This document shows positions 5,213 to 6,881 of a DNA stretch of 6,881 nt, in pieces (the first letter of the stretch is position 1; each line of letters opens with the position of its first letter). Origin of the DNA: JBPOIS01 sp052034295. GTDB taxonomy: Bacteria > Pseudomonadota > Gammaproteobacteria > Pseudomonadales > Moraxellaceae. A program made the position numbers and the translations under genes. Where the stretch lies: the NCBI GenBank assembly GCA_052034295.1, contig JBPOIS010000149.1, positions 1 to 6,881 of the forward strand. The letters run 5' to 3'. Below the pieces are notes generated by a model. That model was given only the letters and a program-made list of their open reading frames with translations. It was not told the origin of the DNA and made no database searches.

Positions 5213-6025
5213 TTATTGCGGGCGGGCCGTCTCCATTCGGATGATTTTTTTCAGGGCTTCACTGACCAGCGTCAGGCCCACGGTGGCGGTCACCGTGGTG
5301 ATCGAGCCATAGCCGCCGCACTGCAGGCCGCTGGCCTCGCAGTCGCTGGGCCGACAGGAGGGTTCTTCGGAATACACACAGGTCAGGCCAAATTTTTTGC
5401 CGGGATCGACCGCAATCCGGTGCTGCTTGCGCAGACGCTGGCGCAGCTTTGACAGCAGCGCATCGCCGGTGGTGCGCGACAGGTCAGCCACGCGGATGCG
5501 CGTCGGGTCCACACGCCCCCCCGCCCCGCCGGAAATCAACAGCGGGATTTTGTGCTGGCGACAATACACCGCCAGTGCAACCTTGGCTGGCAGGTCGTCA
5601 ATGCAGTCAATCACCAGCGTCGGTGACTCGGCCAGCAGCCCGGACAGGTTGGTAGGGGTCAAAAAATCATCGACCACCTGCACGTCCATCTGCGGGTTGA
5701 TGTCGCGGCAGCGCGCCGCCATGACCCCGGCCTTCAGCTCACCCAGCGTGCTGCCCAGCGCGGGCAACTGGCGGTTGATGTTGCTCTCGGCCAGCACATC
5801 CATGTCCACCAGCGTCAGCCGCCCCACACCACTGCGGGCCAGTGCCTCCACGGCCCAGCTGCCCACCCCGCCAATGCCCACCACCACCACCCGGGCTGCC
5901 GCGATCTGTGCAAACCCGGCCGCTCCATACAGCCGCACGATGCCGCCAAAGCGACGTGACAGGTCTGCCGGGCTGTTTTCACCCCTGCTTTCCGCTGTCC
6001 CATCTGCCAAAAAATCAGTTCCCAT
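5213..6025 (-). CDS. tcdA: tRNA cyclic threonylcarbamoyladenosine (ct6A) synthase/dehydratase TcdA
   Basis: The 270-residue protein is an E1-like (ThiF/MoeB) adenylating enzyme of the TcdA/CsdL/YgdL group, which uses ATP to cyclise t6A at position 37 of ANN-reading tRNAs into ct6A. RRFGGIVRLYG (24-34) is the typical entry. The nucleotide loop is GIGGVGSWAVEALAR (50-64), followed by LVDMD (72-76), NINRQLPAL (82-90), Lys98, VIDCID (138-143) and ISGGAGGRVDPTRI (164-177). The C-terminal part has four cysteines (216, 224, 229, 236). It is shorter there than the E. coli enzyme as I recall it. ATG 6025 and the GTG just before it (6028) are both possible starts. The TatD gene stops six bases upstream of this ATG and no clear ribosome site is visible, so translation is probably coupled to tatD. 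The first 20 residues look unconserved, so a later start is possible. The sulfur-transfer partners CsdA and CsdE are not in the window. Confidence 0.93.
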   Translation of the reverse strand: MGTDFLADGTAESRGENSPADLSRRFGGIVRLYGAAGFAQIAAARVVVVGIGGVGSWAVEALARSGVGRLTLVDMDVLAESNINRQLPALGSTLGELKAGVMAARCRDINPQMDVQVVDDFLTPTNLSGLLAESPTLVIDCIDDLPAKVALAVYCRQHKIPLLISGGAGGRVDPTRIRVADLSRTTGDALLSKLRQRLRKQHRIAVDPGKKFGLTCVYSEEPSCRPSDCEASGLQCGGYGSITTVTATVGLTLVSEALKKIIRMETARPQ

Positions 6026-6031
6026 CACCGG

Positions 6032-6847
6032 TCAGGCCAATTGCAACGCATTCTGGCTATTGTGCCAGAGCTGGGCCGCCAGTGCCTGCCGATCCTGTTG
6101 CAGCAGCAGCGCCAGCGCATCCAGCACATGCGGCAGGTTGGCCGGGGTGTTGCGAGTGTACGCCTGTCCGGGCACCCGGCAGCACAGCGGGGTCATGTCG
6201 GGGCAATCGGTTTCCAGAACCAGATGCGCAGCCCCCACCTGCTGGACCACCTGACGCAGACGCCGGGCCTTCGGGTCGGTGACCTGTCCGGTGATGCCCA
6301 GTTTGAACCCCAGCCGGATCAGCGCCCTGGCCTCTTCGATGCCGCCGCCAAAGGCATGGGCAATGCCGCCGTTTTTGAAGCGCGATTTTTTCAGGATCGC
6401 CAGTGCCTCGCCCTGCGCCCGGCGGATGTGCAGCAACACGGGCCGCTCAAACTGCTGCGCCAGCGCCAGCTGATCGGCAAACAGCCGTTGCTGCGCGGCA
6501 AAAACCTCCGGTCGTTTCATCTGCGGCGTGTAAGTGTCCAGGCCGATTTCCCCCACGGCGACACAGGGGGTTTGCTGTAAAAACTGCTCCAGCTGGCCCA
6601 GATCTCCCGGCTGGTGCTCCAGGATGTAAAAGGGATGCAACCCGGGGGCCAGCAGGGCCTGCGGTGCTGCGGGCCACTGGTTCAGTGCCTCACCGACCTG
6701 ACGCAGACGCGGGAAATGCCGGGCCAGATAGCCCACCAACACCAACTGTTCGACACCCTGCAGCCGTGCTGCCCCCGCCAGCGCCTGCCGGTCCGGGTCA
6801 AACTCCGGCACGTCAAAATGGGTGTGGGTGTCGATCAGCCGCAACAT
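6032..6847 (-). CDS. TatD-family metal-dependent hydrolase (YjjV-like)
   Basis: The 271-residue product is a TIM-barrel metallohydrolase of the TatD family. The metal ligands are in place: DTHTHFD (His8, His10), VGEIGLD (Glu100), LLHIRRA (His140), HAFGGG (His164) and ETDCPDM (Asp214). GLHPFY (69-74) and the late YTRNTPANLPHVLDAL are also typical. It is closer to E. coli YjjV than to TatD or YcfH as far as can be judged by eye. Family members are metal-dependent DNases or nucleases, often 3'-5' and linked to DNA repair or quality control; the physiological substrate here is unknown. ATG 6847 is supported by GAGGA (6855-6859) upstream, and the frame is closed by a TGA at 6874-6872, so no longer form exists. 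It ends six bases before the tcdA ATG, making a two-gene unit, possibly with more genes beyond the right edge. CysCys at 222-223 is unusual but not known to matter. Confidence 0.93.
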   Translation of the reverse strand: MLRLIDTHTHFDVPEFDPDRQALAGAARLQGVEQLVLVGYLARHFPRLRQVGEALNQWPAAPQALLAPGLHPFYILEHQPGDLGQLEQFLQQTPCVAVGEIGLDTYTPQMKRPEVFAAQQRLFADQLALAQQFERPVLLHIRRAQGEALAILKKSRFKNGGIAHAFGGGIEEARALIRLGFKLGITGQVTDPKARRLRQVVQQVGAAHLVLETDCPDMTPLCCRVPGQAYTRNTPANLPHVLDALALLLQQDRQALAAQLWHNSQNALQLA

Positions 6848-6881
6848 GGCACAGTCCTCACCCCCAGCGGTTCAATCGCGC

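Noticed and set aside
6858..6881. Possible last codons of another minus-strand gene ending at TGA 6860-6858
   Set aside because: Only seven codons lie in the window and another frame is also open here, so no gene can be supported.
1..6881. CRISPR array, insertion sequence, phage, toxin-antitoxin or defence system
   Set aside because: No spaced repeats, transposase or integrase motifs, terminal inverted repeats, tRNA genes or defence-type domains were seen on either strand. The content is ordinary chromosomal genes.

Overview
The window looks like chromosomal DNA from a G+C-rich gammaproteobacterium, most likely of the family Moraxellaceae (an Acinetobacter relative with higher G+C, of the Perlucidibaca/Alkanindiges kind). 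This rests on the OmpA beta-barrel and the SPFH protein, both of which resemble the Acinetobacter proteins as I remember them. It is an inference from remembered sequences, not from a search.

Layout, left to right. (1) Positions 1-887, minus strand: the N-terminal 295 codons of an OmpA/OprF-type outer membrane porin. It runs off the left edge before its peptidoglycan-binding domain. (2) Positions 888-1197: a divergent intergenic region with candidate promoters in both directions and a perfect short palindrome. (3) 1198-1776, plus: a lone GspH/FimT-type minor pseudopilin. (4) 1858-3036, plus: a complete thiolase (acetyl-CoA acetyltransferase family), with a candidate promoter overlapping the pilin stop codon and a strong bidirectional terminator behind it. 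(5) 3149-3566, minus: a small, more A+T-rich membrane-protein gene split by a one-base frameshift in a run of seven A's. (6) 5137-3791, minus: an NfeD-like protein followed by an SPFH/stomatin (QmcA-like) protein, a classic membrane-microdomain pair. (7) 6847-5213, minus: a TatD-family metal-dependent hydrolase followed, six bases after its stop, by tcdA, which makes cyclic t6A in tRNA.

The genes form separate small units rather than one pathway: cell envelope (OmpA, NfeD/SPFH, pilin), acyl-CoA metabolism (thiolase) and tRNA modification/nuclease (TcdA/TatD). I see no mobile element, CRISPR array, phage gene, rRNA or tRNA, and no convincing undescribed system. The most useful points for follow-up are the frameshifted membrane-protein gene, whose poly-A run can be compared with two intact runs of the same length in the window; the OmpA that joins an Acinetobacter-like barrel to an OprF-like calcium-binding linker; and the cysteine-bearing leader of the pseudopilin.
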